From: Oceanospirillales bacterium | GTDB lineage: Bacteria; Pseudomonadota; Gammaproteobacteria; Pseudomonadales; Endozoicomonadaceae | Assembly (NCBI GenBank): GCA_004762125.1 | Contig: SIHQ01000017.1 | Coordinates: forward strand, 48,894 to 112,893 | Length of the DNA stretch: 64,000 bases | Direction of reading: 5' to 3' | In this document: piece by piece, positions 20,544 through 30,328 of the stretch | How positions within the stretch are numbered: position 1 is the first letter of the stretch | How the letters are laid out: every line of letters begins with the position of its first letter | Translations under genes and position numbers: made by a program | Notes under the pieces: model-generated | The model's database searches: none | What the model saw: the letters and a program-made list of their open reading frames with translations, nothing else | What the model was told of the DNA's origin: nothing

Positions 20544-22256
20544 TTATTCAAATTGACTTCTGGTTAAGAGTTCGTCCGAAGGGGTCTTAACCAAAGCTTT
20601 CATACTGTGTACCATTTTCCTGACAGAAACGGTCATAAGGGTCAGGTTATCGCACCCTCTTCTATCAGCATCATAAGCTTTGCCTACTAACTGTCTGGTT
20701 TGCTCACACGTACCCAATCTTGTTGTTTTTTTAAGATATTCATCCAGCATATTCGATGTCATCACATCAAAAACACCATCACAACCAATGACCAAGCAAT
20801 CCATAGTCGGATCCAGTTTATGACAGGTTATGACACCTAAAGGTGAAGAGGCTCCACACAAGTTGTGATCACCAAGGGTTCCAGCTGGCTGAAGTGTAAG
20901 CTTCTGTTTTTCTGGAGTTTGTTTTAAATGTGTTTTAGTCATCATTGTACGAGCCAGTTTAACTATATTACTGGATTTTTCTTCCTCGTAGGTCACCCTA
21001 ATATCCGAGCGACCAGCGCGGATTTGGCAGTGAATCTTACCGCCTCTCAATCGAAGATCTCTTTGTAATTCAGTCTCACTATTGATGTCAGGCTCGAGAA
21101 TATACGAACCATCACCCTTCGGATCAAAACGAGAGAAATCCACAAGATTTTTTGCCTGTAAATCTCTGGATAGCTGTAAACAGGGGGCCGTTCCTGTTCT
21201 CGTCACTAGCGCCCTACTATCTCCCACATTAATCGTCCATAACTGACCATCAATGACCGCACAGAGGCAGGCTGTTGTACCAGCATCAACAATTTCACGG
21301 TCAACGGCTACCATCGCAACCCGAAGCCCATGCCAGATACCCGACTCTGTGAGGTGTCTTTTATTAAAAAACTCCAGTTGTATTTTAAGGCAACCTGCTA
21401 TTTCACGAGACGCAATGGCAGCTCCTTTATGACCATCACTAAGACCATGTCCATCAAATACTCCTGCAATAGCTATAGGAACTTCCTTTTCTCCTGCGTT
21501 GAAAGTAAAGCAACCCTGACAGTGGCGATCTTCCATATGGGACCTACTGCCTTCGGCGGCGACAATAGCTGAATCATCAAAAACCGATTCAAACTCTGAA
21601 AACCCAGGAATCTCCTTAAGCTCTCTTAATGGAATTCCAACATCAGGGACTTTGCCTGTTCTTGCATAGGCACCATAAAGTTTTTGAAATTTCTCATCGG
21701 ATCGAAACTCTTCAGCTTGCTGATTTCCATATTGAATACGCCTATGAACAACCTGAGGATCTGTAAAAACCTGATAGTCCAGAGCATTAATCTGATCATG
21801 GCCAACAGAGGGAGAACCGGGAGAGGGGATGTTTTTCACGCTTCTTAAGCGTGTTATTGGCTGACCTTCAAGCGTTCTATCAACAAGATATTCGTTCTCC
21901 AAATTCATCGAAACTACAGGAGCTTCTGTCAGCCCTTCAGTCCAGTCGATAGGGTCATTTGGCAGGTAGACCTGATTGAGGTGAAAGAGATCACACTGAT
22001 CAACTACGACATTTCTATCACGAAGCAGAGTACAAAGCTTGCTTCTGCAGTGATCGAAAGTATCTAGAAAAAAACCACTGGCTATCGGTAAACACTTCCA
22101 CCAGCTCAGTTTATTTATCTCTTCCAGATATTCCTTAGTGACCAGCCGCCCAGCGGACGTAATACCAACAAGCTCAGTACCTTTGACCCCATTATCTCTT
22201 AATTCTTTAATCTGATGAATCAGGTCAGCTTCGCTTACTCCTGCTGTTGGTTGCAT
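20544..22256 (-). CDS. PP2C (PPM) family serine/threonine phosphatase with long N-terminal extension
   Basis: 570 residues. The C-terminal half has every PPM motif: MEDR (241-244), FDGHG (267-271), GDSR (345-348), LGDH (461-464), GCDGVFD (491-497) and GCDNLT (534-539), so the metal-binding aspartates are all present and the enzyme should be active. The motif set and the insert of about 100 residues between GDSR and LGDH resemble eukaryotic PP2C more than the compact bacterial stress phosphatases. Residues 1-225 are an extension I do not recognise, with no signal peptide or membrane segment. AGGA eight bases upstream supports the ATG at 22256. No kinase gene is adjacent. Confidence 0.85.
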   Translation of the reverse strand: MQPTAGVSEADLIHQIKELRDNGVKGTELVGITSAGRLVTKEYLEEINKLSWWKCLPIASGFFLDTFDHCRSKLCTLLRDRNVVVDQCDLFHLNQVYLPNDPIDWTEGLTEAPVVSMNLENEYLVDRTLEGQPITRLRSVKNIPSPGSPSVGHDQINALDYQVFTDPQVVHRRIQYGNQQAEEFRSDEKFQKLYGAYARTGKVPDVGIPLRELKEIPGFSEFESVFDDSAIVAAEGSRSHMEDRHCQGCFTFNAGEKEVPIAIAGVFDGHGLSDGHKGAAIASREIAGCLKIQLEFFNKRHLTESGIWHGLRVAMVAVDREIVDAGTTACLCAVIDGQLWTINVGDSRALVTRTGTAPCLQLSRDLQAKNLVDFSRFDPKGDGSYILEPDINSETELQRDLRLRGGKIHCQIRAGRSDIRVTYEEEKSSNIVKLARTMMTKTHLKQTPEKQKLTLQPAGTLGDHNLCGASSPLGVITCHKLDPTMDCLVIGCDGVFDVMTSNMLDEYLKKTTRLGTCEQTRQLVGKAYDADRRGCDNLTLMTVSVRKMVHSMKALVKTPSDELLTRSQFE

Positions 22257-22290
22257 ACGTTGTTCCTAAAGATGGCTTATGTAGCTTTAT

Positions 22291-22641
22291 CTACTGTTCT
22301 TCAGGGCTCTTTACCTCCGTGATCTCTCTAGTCAGCTCCCCAAGCGTTCGAATCGCCTGATAATCTTTATCATTCACCACAGAGCCAAAATTCAACCTGA
22401 TAAAATTCTGATACTTCCCTGTCGCTGAAAACATCGGACCCGGCGCAATGCTTATACCTGCCTGTAATGCTCTTTCCGACAAAGCATAAGCATCAACACC
22501 TTGAGGTAATTCAACCCATAAAAGCAGCCCACCTTTTGGACAGATAGAACGGGGGCCTTCAGGAAAGTGTTCTTTTACAAGACTGCGAACACGATCCCTT
22601 CTCTGCTGGCATAAAGGTTTGATGCGCCTTAGATGCTTGTC
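22291..22641 (-). pseudogene. C-terminal remnant of a MocR/PdxR-type GntR regulator with aminotransferase domain
   Basis: Reading leftwards from a stop at 22642-22644, the frame gives about 116 residues that match the end of the aminotransferase-like domain of MocR regulators: CPKGGLLLWVELPQGVDAYAL, then AGISIAPGPMFSATGKYQNF and IRLNFGSVVND. The catalytic lysine region, the bulk of the fold and the DNA-binding domain are missing. The remaining residues look little degraded, so the truncation may be recent. The break at about 22642 adjoins an unrelated short ORF on the other strand. Confidence 0.75.
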
Positions 22642-22824
22642 CTAAATCCAAATCGGGAAATCTCGCTTGAACGTCTGACAATAAAGACCTTTACAGAGAA
22701 GCTTGGTCAGGCATTAAGCAATAGCGGCAGTATGAATTGTTCAATACAAATGGAAGGACTGGCTGAACTTATATGCGCTCAAATAACCAGCCGTAAATAC
22801 GACCATCAATTATGGTGGGAATAA
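22633..22824 (+). CDS. short hypothetical ORF or gene fragment
   Basis: 63 residues (MLVLNPNREISLERLTIKTF onward) ending 16 bases before a terminator-like hairpin. There is no clear ribosome binding site, and an in-frame stop (TAG) lies immediately before the ATG. It starts at the break of the MocR remnant, so it could be the 3' end of another gene brought in by the same rearrangement. No family recognised. Confidence 0.3.
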   Translation: MLVLNPNREISLERLTIKTFTEKLGQALSNSGSMNCSIQMEGLAELICAQITSRKYDHQLWWE

Positions 22825-22838
22825 CCGAGTATAAATAA

Positions 22839-22882
22839 AAAACCGGCTAACTCAATCAAATAAGTCAGCCGGTTTATTTTTT
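22839..22882. terminator. bidirectional terminator after the RND exporter operon
   Basis: AAACCGGCT and AGCCGGTTT pair, with a further ACT/AGT pair after one mismatch. On the minus strand the stem is followed by a T-rich tract, so it ends the DUF1302-to-RND operon. On the plus strand it is followed by ATTTTTT, so it can also end the short ORF at 22633. Confidence 0.8.
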
Positions 22883-22903
22883 ACATCAAGCCGAGCTTGG
22901 TTA

Positions 22904-25267
22904 TCAGGCTGTCGTCAGCCTGGTTTCCGCTTCAGACTTTTTTGAGGGTGCTTCCTCTGTCGAAGGCTTGATAAAGAATCTCGCCAATGCTGGCAACAGC
23001 CAGATCGCACCAATCATGTTCCAGATGAACATAAAGGTCAGCAGGATACCCATATCAGCCTGGAATTTCAGCGGAGAGAAGATCCAGGTACCAACACCAA
23101 TAGCCAGCGTCATTCCGGTAAAGGTTACCGCCTTACCCGTGATCTGCAGTGTCTTGTGATAAGCCTCCTGCAATGGCATACCTTGCTTGAGCAAGCTCTC
23201 CAAGCGGCTGTAAATGTAGATGCCGTAATCAACACCAATACCCACACCCAGAGCAATGACTGGCAGAGTAGCTACCTTGACACCAATACCGAGGTAAGCC
23301 ATCAGAGCTTGACAAAGTACAGAGGTCAGACCCAGTGGAATAATGATACAGAATACCGCACGCAGAGAACGGAAGGTCAGCCAGCAGAGCACACTCACTA
23401 CGAGGTATACCCAGATCAGCATTTCAGTCTGAGCCTTGCCAATAACCTGATTAGTTGCCGCTTCAATACCGGCATTACCCGTTGCCATCAGGAAGGTGAC
23501 ATCGTCACTGTTGTTTTCTGCAGCAAAGGCTTCAGTGGCTGCAACGACACGCTCAAGAGTCTCTGCTTTGTGGTCATCCAGATACAGTACGACAGGTGCC
23601 AGGGAGCAATCCGCATTAAACAGGCCTCCGGCACTGGAAACAGAACTGTTTAGAACATAAGGGTTACGGGACAGAGTCTGCCACTTGATATTACCCTCGT
23701 TCAAACCTTTCACGACCTGCTTGGAAACAGTGACCAATGAAATAGCTTGTTGAACACCGTCGATGTTCTCCATGTTCCACATGTAGCGGTCCATGGCTTC
23801 CATCACAGTATGGGTAGAGCACTGCTCGGCACCGGTGGTAACCATAACCACAAACTGATCAGAACTGGTGGAGTAGTTCGCGGTGATAAAATTGTTGTCG
23901 AGGTTATAACGTGAATCTGGGTGAAATTCTGGAGCACCGGGATCCAGATCGCCTACCTTCAAATCTTGAGACATGTAGAGACCGAAGCCAAAACCAAAAA
24001 CTGCAATGACAACAGAAACAGGAACTACTTTTGGATGAGCAAAGTTAGACAGTAGCGCCCAAATGCCACCTGTTTCAGCCTGCTTGGCCTTGATACGGGC
24101 AACCGACTTCGGACTGGCACCTGCATAGGACATCAGGACTGGAAGCAACACCAAGTTGGTCAGAATGATAGCCGCTACACCAATACTGGCGGTTACTGCC
24201 AGATCCTGAATGACCTGAATTTCGATAATCAACAGAGTCAGGAAGCCAATACCATCAGAAGCCAGTGCCACCATGCCCGGAATATACAGGCTACGGAATG
24301 CACGACGGGCAGCACTCAGTTTATCCGCACCATTAGCTGCTTCAACACCCACACTGTTGATGATCTGTACACCGTGACTCACACCAATCGCAAAGATAAG
24401 GAAAGGAACCAATACAGAGTAAAGATCCAGACCATAGCCAAAGGTAGCCAGCAGACCAATCTGCCATACAACGGCAATCAGCGACGTAAGCAGAGGAACA
24501 AAAGTGCTTCGCAAGCAGCGGGAATAGATAAACAACATAAATGCTGTAATAAAAATCGCTACGATGAAGAACAATACGATGGCCTGAACACCGGAGAACA
24601 GATCACCAAATACTTTGGCAATACCGACAATCTTCAGGCTGACACCACGCTCGTCGTACTTGTCACGAATCTTTTCCAACTCATCGGACAATACCTGGTA
24701 GTCCAGGGTTTTGCCGGTTTCCGGATTAAAATCGAACAGTGGCGCAGTCAGAATACTGGATCTGAAATCGTTAGAGACAATTTGACCAACCTGACCGGAA
24801 CGCAAAATATTACGACGCAAGTCTTCCATGCTCTTCTCATCACCATTGTAGGTTGATGGAATAACAGGGCCACCTGCAAAACCTTCTTCTGTCACTTCGG
24901 TCCAGCGAACACTGGGAGTCCAGAGAGATTTTAGTTTAGAGCGATCAACGCCTGGCAGAAAGAAAATTTCATCGTTAAGGTCTTTCAATGCTTCCATATA
25001 GTCAGCATCGAAGATATCGCCGTTTTTGTTTTCTACCGCAATACGAATGGTGTTACCGGAGTTGCCCCCGTCCATATTCGCCAACATGTTCTGAATGAAA
25101 GGATGGTTCAATGGAATCATCTTGGTAAAACTGGCGTCGACTCTTAGGCCGGCGATCATCTTCCAGGATAAAAAGACAGTGGCGACAAAGAACAGAATGC
25201 ATACCAGCATCCGGTTCTTGAAGATGAGCCTTTCCAGCATTGGCTCGCTGTTAATATTCGATGACAT
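22904..25267 (-). CDS. RND-superfamily (MMPL-type) exporter
   Basis: 787 residues with the RND duplication: one N-terminal helix (about 20-40), a periplasmic domain (to about 215), a block of helices (about 220-370) with FAIGVSHGVQIINSV, a second periplasmic domain (about 430-620) and a second block with ALGVGIGVDYGIYIYSRLE. This is the single-protein MMPL/HpnN-like form without a membrane-fusion partner, usually moving hydrophobic or lipid-like molecules. GAGG upstream supports the ATG at 25267. Last gene of an operon with the Ycf48-like, DUF1329 and DUF1302 genes. Confidence 0.88.
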   Translation of the reverse strand: MSSNINSEPMLERLIFKNRMLVCILFFVATVFLSWKMIAGLRVDASFTKMIPLNHPFIQNMLANMDGGNSGNTIRIAVENKNGDIFDADYMEALKDLNDEIFFLPGVDRSKLKSLWTPSVRWTEVTEEGFAGGPVIPSTYNGDEKSMEDLRRNILRSGQVGQIVSNDFRSSILTAPLFDFNPETGKTLDYQVLSDELEKIRDKYDERGVSLKIVGIAKVFGDLFSGVQAIVLFFIVAIFITAFMLFIYSRCLRSTFVPLLTSLIAVVWQIGLLATFGYGLDLYSVLVPFLIFAIGVSHGVQIINSVGVEAANGADKLSAARRAFRSLYIPGMVALASDGIGFLTLLIIEIQVIQDLAVTASIGVAAIILTNLVLLPVLMSYAGASPKSVARIKAKQAETGGIWALLSNFAHPKVVPVSVVIAVFGFGFGLYMSQDLKVGDLDPGAPEFHPDSRYNLDNNFITANYSTSSDQFVVMVTTGAEQCSTHTVMEAMDRYMWNMENIDGVQQAISLVTVSKQVVKGLNEGNIKWQTLSRNPYVLNSSVSSAGGLFNADCSLAPVVLYLDDHKAETLERVVAATEAFAAENNSDDVTFLMATGNAGIEAATNQVIGKAQTEMLIWVYLVVSVLCWLTFRSLRAVFCIIIPLGLTSVLCQALMAYLGIGVKVATLPVIALGVGIGVDYGIYIYSRLESLLKQGMPLQEAYHKTLQITGKAVTFTGMTLAIGVGTWIFSPLKFQADMGILLTFMFIWNMIGAIWLLPALARFFIKPSTEEAPSKKSEAETRLTTA

Positions 25268-25325
25268 GATACAGCCTCGGTTTATTATTCTGTATGTCTG
25301 TTTTTAATAAGTCAGATCGAGTGAC

Positions 25326-26408
25326 TTATGGCTGTTTCTTTTTCAAGATTTTCTTTTCAAGCAGGTCACCCTTTGGACTCATCAAGTGAACCCCTCCCTG
25401 CCCTACAGTCACAATATTGCCATCAACACTAGGAGCCAATGCACTGAGTGTGACACGATCCTTACGGTTAATGCTCTTCCAGGAGCCACTTTCTCCGGTA
25501 ACAAACACACCAGAGTTACCCACCAGAATATTCTTACCATTATTTAAAATAACTGAACCAAACAGGGTTTCAGGGGTGTTGGCTTCAATCTTTTTCCAAT
25601 TCTGACCTTTATCAATACTTCTGAATGCGTTACCACGCAGACCATGAATCAGAACTTCACCACGTCCGGCTGTTACACCAAACAAACTACCTTCATAGGG
25701 GCCTTCCAGTGTTTTCCATTTTTTACCGAAATCACCGGAATGGAAGATCATTCCTGCTTCACCAATGATGAAGACGTTACCTTCGTCATCACCGGAAATA
25801 GCGTTAAAGTGCAATTCCTCTTCATTCTCAATACGATCACGAATGTCATTCCAGGTTTTACCGGCATTCGTAGTTTCGAGAATGGTGCCGTAAGCACCCA
25901 GAGTGATACCGTTGTTTACATCACGAAACCAGATATCAAGCAGCGGTGCTTCCAGAGACAGGTCATCATAAATACGGGTCCAGGTCTCACCTCCATCTTC
26001 TGTTTTCAGAACAATGGAATCATGACCAGCGGCGTAACCGATTTTCGCGGTAGCAAAATGTACGGAAGTAAGCATTTGGATGGTAGGTACTTTAGACTGA
26101 GTCCAAGTATTACCATTATCATCTGAATAGAGAATATGACCACGGTCACCTACAGCAACCAGTCTGGAACTTTCTCCAGCGCGAGACACGTCAATCAACA
26201 GTGATGACACGGCTTTGTCGCTTATTATAGCGGAGCGGGGTTCATTCGATTTAGCGTCCACTGCCTGACTAACCGAAGCAAGAACCAACCCTACTGCAAC
26301 CAGACAACTGCGTGCAAATCTGAAAGATCCTTTTAAACCCCTGCCTGTCTGACCAGGCCCGAATATTCCATTATTCTGTTGTGCTTTTTCTTCAGGGTAT
26401 AAAGACAT
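25326..26408 (-). CDS. exported Ycf48-like beta-propeller protein
   Basis: 360 residues. An N-terminal helix (LVAVGLVLASVSQAVDA), preceded by basic residues about 45 positions from the start, suggests export or membrane anchoring; the long pre-region is unusual, and the true start could be further in. The rest is a series of BNR/Ycf48 blades with repeated GNTWTQ, GETWTR, GKTWND and GQNWKK turns. Ycf48 itself helps photosystem II assembly; non-photosynthetic homologues next to RND exporters have no proven role. It lies 58 bases upstream of the exporter start. Confidence 0.85.
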   Translation of the reverse strand: MSLYPEEKAQQNNGIFGPGQTGRGLKGSFRFARSCLVAVGLVLASVSQAVDAKSNEPRSAIISDKAVSSLLIDVSRAGESSRLVAVGDRGHILYSDDNGNTWTQSKVPTIQMLTSVHFATAKIGYAAGHDSIVLKTEDGGETWTRIYDDLSLEAPLLDIWFRDVNNGITLGAYGTILETTNAGKTWNDIRDRIENEEELHFNAISGDDEGNVFIIGEAGMIFHSGDFGKKWKTLEGPYEGSLFGVTAGRGEVLIHGLRGNAFRSIDKGQNWKKIEANTPETLFGSVILNNGKNILVGNSGVFVTGESGSWKSINRKDRVTLSALAPSVDGNIVTVGQGGVHLMSPKGDLLEKKILKKKQP

Positions 26409-26619
26409 GCCAATCTCTCAGCTTTATTATAATTATGGTTTTAAGGCGTGCGATTATATACAAATTAAGACAGTCGATCCAATTCAATATACTTCACATG
26501 TCAACTACGCTGAATACTTTAACTGTCGTATGACTGCAATTTGTGCAATTTAGCATGCTATCAAAGCCACAACTCTTCCTACCCTGTTTGTAGTATGAGG
26601 ACGCTCAATGCAATGAGCT

Positions 26620-27996
26620 TCAACGCTTCCCTCTTCTTCTCAACGAAGAGGGTTTGAAATAGTTTCTTGGTGGTATCGGCAGATTAATTTGTACAAACTG
26701 AGGCTCTTCATTGGCCAGTCCCTGAACATCGTATCGTCTTGACTGCAGGTCATGATAAACATCCAGCCCTGTCCAGGTGGTGGGTGTATCATAATAATTC
26801 ATCAGGTAAGCCATACTGACCCGCCATAAATCACCTCGAATATCGTATTGATCAACAACAGCTGCTCCCCAACTGTCTTCATCCAGGTAGAGAACCCGTT
26901 TCTTATAAACATGTCTTTCTCCGGGCTTCAGATTACCTTCTACGACCCAGACACGATGGAGTTCATAACGAGTATGTTTGGGATTCAGGTGACCTGTAGC
27001 CAGAACATCACTGTATTTCAGCTTCGGATTGGTAAGGTCAATATTGTTATAGGGGATATAGAGTTCTTTCTTACCCAGCAGCTTCCATTCATATCGATTT
27101 GGAGCACCGTTATACATGTCTGTGTCGTCAGCAGTTCTCAAACCATCGGATGCCGCAATAGGCGTATCATAAGCCAGATTGGGAGCCCTCCTCACACGCC
27201 TTTGGCCCGCGTTATAAGCCCAGGCCTGTCTGGGTTGCTGTACCTGATTGAGAGTCTCGTAAATCATCACTGCACCACCAGCCAAACGGGCCGGAGATTT
27301 ACTCAATGAAAGATAATAAAAAATAATGTTATCGAGTGTCTCTTCAGAACCATCAGGCAGGTTGTAATTGAATAAAGCTTCCTGCTGAGTGGTTGCTAAA
27401 GAGTAGTTACCATTTCTGTGCACAGATGCCTCGGAAGAACGCCTGATAGCGTAATGCCCACGATAACGAACAATATGATTCCAAAGCGCTTCCAGGCCGT
27501 TAGCGGGTATGGGGAAAGGGTAGGCATTGTAGGCTCCTTTAAAACCATTACCGCTATCCAGAAGTTGTGCTGTCTTTGCCGCTTTTTTTGTATTTTCGTA
27601 GATTATATCCGGCTGAAAAGCCGAACGACGACTTTTATAAACGGGCATTTCAAACGTATTCGGATAGGTTTGTATCAACGCTATCTGACCTTCTGATAGA
27701 TTACTTCGATACTTTTCAAAATTTTTGCTGCTAATAGTGAACAGTGGCTTGTCATCCGGCCAGGGATTCACATAATGCTTACCTGACACAAACTCTTTGG
27801 GAATATCTTCTTTCTTAAGGCCACCTTGCCAGGCAGGAATAGTGCCTGTTTTATTACCCGCCTTTTCGGCTCCCAATGGCGTCAGATTTTTACCCAGTTG
27901 CGCGGCCTGCTTTTCATCAACCGCTGAGAAAGCTTGCCCTGAAACCAGTAGACTGAGAGTGAGAGCAAATATTGTATACGGTTTGAGTGTATTCAT
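26620..27996 (-). CDS. DUF1329 family exported protein
   Basis: 458 residues. The ATG at 27994-27996 is preceded by GGGAGAG and followed by a clear signal peptide (YTIFALTLSLLVSGQAFSA), so I prefer it to the GTG or TTG-type start at 28110. The mature protein has the DUF1329 pattern, with many aromatic and basic residues and AYNAGQRRVRRAPNLAYD. The family has a LolB-like fold and is thought to handle lipids or other hydrophobic ligands between membranes. It lies 13 bases after the DUF1302 gene and is surely co-transcribed. Confidence 0.88.
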   Translation of the reverse strand: MNTLKPYTIFALTLSLLVSGQAFSAVDEKQAAQLGKNLTPLGAEKAGNKTGTIPAWQGGLKKEDIPKEFVSGKHYVNPWPDDKPLFTISSKNFEKYRSNLSEGQIALIQTYPNTFEMPVYKSRRSAFQPDIIYENTKKAAKTAQLLDSGNGFKGAYNAYPFPIPANGLEALWNHIVRYRGHYAIRRSSEASVHRNGNYSLATTQQEALFNYNLPDGSEETLDNIIFYYLSLSKSPARLAGGAVMIYETLNQVQQPRQAWAYNAGQRRVRRAPNLAYDTPIAASDGLRTADDTDMYNGAPNRYEWKLLGKKELYIPYNNIDLTNPKLKYSDVLATGHLNPKHTRYELHRVWVVEGNLKPGERHVYKKRVLYLDEDSWGAAVVDQYDIRGDLWRVSMAYLMNYYDTPTTWTGLDVYHDLQSRRYDVQGLANEEPQFVQINLPIPPRNYFKPSSLRRRGKR

Positions 27997-28009
27997 TTTA
28001 CTCTCCCTG

Positions 28010-30082
28010 TCAGAACGAATATTTGATGCTGAATGAGACATTGTCCCGATCATGAATCGAGTTGGTTCTTTCTGCTCCGAAGAAGTTTGTATACGATAAA
28101 CCTGCTTCAAATGCCTGAAGGTACAGCCCTTTCATACCTAAGGTGACTGCCTTCCGGCCTTTATGAAAATTACCTGTTCTCCGCGAATTCCCGCTGACAT
28201 CGTGTTTGAAAATAAGATACGGGCTGATATTGATGCCTGCAAAGACATCATTCAGTTCACCGTTAAGAACCGCGGTGTAACCCCAACTGAACTTGTCGAG
28301 GCGGTCGCTGGAAGGACGGTATTTTTTTGAGAAAGCACCAAAATCACCTACGGTCCCACCGTAAGCTCCAGATGCGGTTGAAATATATTCATCGTAATCA
28401 TCTAAGCCATCAACGTACTCAAAAGACGGTTCAAAAATACCGTAGAGTCCATCAAAACCAAATCGAGGTCCGAAATTTTCTATAAATACTAATGAACCTG
28501 TCCAGAGTCTTACTTCTTCGTAATTTTTATACGACCCACTATCAAGACAGTATACTTTTTCAGAGTCTTGTTGAGACAGGTTTTTAAAACAATTTGCACC
28601 TTCAAGGATACCGTCAGTAGGGTCGGTCGCCTCTCCTGCAAGATTATCATTGAATCCGTCAATCAAATCATTGGGATGGTCAATCCAGATAGGCGCATTA
28701 GGCCTGAAAGCCAGTTCACCAGCGATCGATGTAGTTCCAACAGCCGTATTGAAACTGATTCCATACATTTGAATGTCTTCTGGGAATACTCTAGTTGCAC
28801 TAAGACTGTTGGAGAGAAGGTGACCACCAGCAAAGCCACCAATCACTTGATTTTTAGTCTTACCAGTAGCAGCCGCTACACCTGTATAGTAACCATCGAG
28901 AGCTGCCTGTAATTGAGCATTACCAACACCGGTAACGGCTGCCATGGCTTTGGTAACAGCATCAGTGGCTAACTGAGCTTCAATATAAGGAACATGGGAG
29001 TTGTAATTAACAAAGTAGAAGCCAAATTCAGTATCATTAAGCTCTTCGGAGAAGAATTTAAAACTCACTCCCCACTGTCCACTATCATCGGCATCTCGTT
29101 CAGCTGACGAATCTGCCACAACAATGTAATCTCCATTAGTATCAATTCCGGTTAACTCGTAAAAACCCCCCAAAGCCCCAAAGGCCGACCCATTCCAGCC
29201 ATTAGCACCTGCAGCCAGCTTGGGAGTTATTTCGTTATACCCTTTGGTAGCCCCTTCAACAAACAAATCATTATTACTGAAGTAGGTTCCTCTACCAGGC
29301 AGTACCGATTTCTCCCACTTGAATTGATAGTAAGCAGCCACTGACAAGTTATCGGTAATACCCAAATTGAATGACAATGCATTTTGGGGAATTAAAAGAT
29401 CTTTTACTTCAGACCCTGGCAACGCAAAGGAAGCACCGTTGAGGGCATTGACAGTATTAATGCCGTCTCGGTAAAAAATGCCTTCACCCCAGTTGGTCAC
29501 CTGCTGGCCTAATCGAACATCCAGAGGCATTTCGCTAATATCCCAACTGCCATAGAGATAGGCATCCTGAATTTTTGCATCTTTACCCTGACCGTCAAGC
29601 ACCTCTCTGGACCAGTCATCACCATAGGGATAAGTGCCAGATTGATCTGGGTATAAAACATCTATGTCGGAATTGGTATTACTCCAGCGGTTATGAGCAT
29701 CCATCAATTCTGTGTCGTAAAAAGCAGTGCCGCGAATAAACAGGCCATACTGTTCCTCCCAGTCTACTTCCAGATCAGCCGAAACCTTGAAAACCTGAGA
29801 CACCAAGCCTTTATCAAACGCCCGGTTGCCATCATTACGATTGACATCATCATGATCTGGCGTAGTGCTCTGTCGATAGACTTTGTCATCCCTCCCCTGC
29901 ACTCGCCACATGGCACCGTAGGAAAGAGTGATATCAAGCGCACCGGTGATTTCACCGTCTTCAGAAGAAAATTCGGTCGCAGCGGCGGAGGTTGAGAATA
30001 TAAAAGTAGAAAACGCTGACAGAACAAAGCCATATCGCCATGCTGCCAAACTAGAGCGGAGAGGTGTGCGGGCACTGAGCAT
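28010..30082 (-). CDS. DUF1302 family outer-membrane protein
   Basis: 690 residues. A signal peptide ends near STSAAA (about residue 34). The mature part alternates aromatic and polar residues as in a beta-barrel and ends with the terminal Phe (SFSIKYSF) typical of outer-membrane proteins. DUF1302 is regularly paired with DUF1329. ACAGGGAGTC upstream gives a strong ribosome binding site for the ATG at 30082. First gene of the four-gene envelope operon. Confidence 0.88.
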   Translation of the reverse strand: MLSARTPLRSSLAAWRYGFVLSAFSTFIFSTSAAATEFSSEDGEITGALDITLSYGAMWRVQGRDDKVYRQSTTPDHDDVNRNDGNRAFDKGLVSQVFKVSADLEVDWEEQYGLFIRGTAFYDTELMDAHNRWSNTNSDIDVLYPDQSGTYPYGDDWSREVLDGQGKDAKIQDAYLYGSWDISEMPLDVRLGQQVTNWGEGIFYRDGINTVNALNGASFALPGSEVKDLLIPQNALSFNLGITDNLSVAAYYQFKWEKSVLPGRGTYFSNNDLFVEGATKGYNEITPKLAAGANGWNGSAFGALGGFYELTGIDTNGDYIVVADSSAERDADDSGQWGVSFKFFSEELNDTEFGFYFVNYNSHVPYIEAQLATDAVTKAMAAVTGVGNAQLQAALDGYYTGVAAATGKTKNQVIGGFAGGHLLSNSLSATRVFPEDIQMYGISFNTAVGTTSIAGELAFRPNAPIWIDHPNDLIDGFNDNLAGEATDPTDGILEGANCFKNLSQQDSEKVYCLDSGSYKNYEEVRLWTGSLVFIENFGPRFGFDGLYGIFEPSFEYVDGLDDYDEYISTASGAYGGTVGDFGAFSKKYRPSSDRLDKFSWGYTAVLNGELNDVFAGINISPYLIFKHDVSGNSRRTGNFHKGRKAVTLGMKGLYLQAFEAGLSYTNFFGAERTNSIHDRDNVSFSIKYSF

Positions 30083-30328
30083 TTTAAATGACTCCCTGTC
30101 ATATACCTTTTACGAAATTCAATTCATCACAAGAAGGTGATAAATCAAAATTCTACTGCTCAAGGCTGATTTTTTTGCTATCTCACATCCCTGATAGCGA
30201 TTACTTACTCCTGCTACTGCTACTGCCAACATGTATAAAAAATATTTAACTTACTTACCATCCAATAGAAAGCTCCGAAAATCAACTTTTCGAAACTTTC
30301 TATAAAAAGTTTAAATCAGAGAGTACTG
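30083..30328. promoter_or_regulatory. intergenic region upstream of the DUF1302 operon
   Basis: About 245 AT-rich bases between the DUF1302 start and the pepN stop. It should hold the promoter of the envelope operon. There is a run of CTGCTACTG-type steps near 30210-30228. I see no terminator for pepN. Confidence 0.35.
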
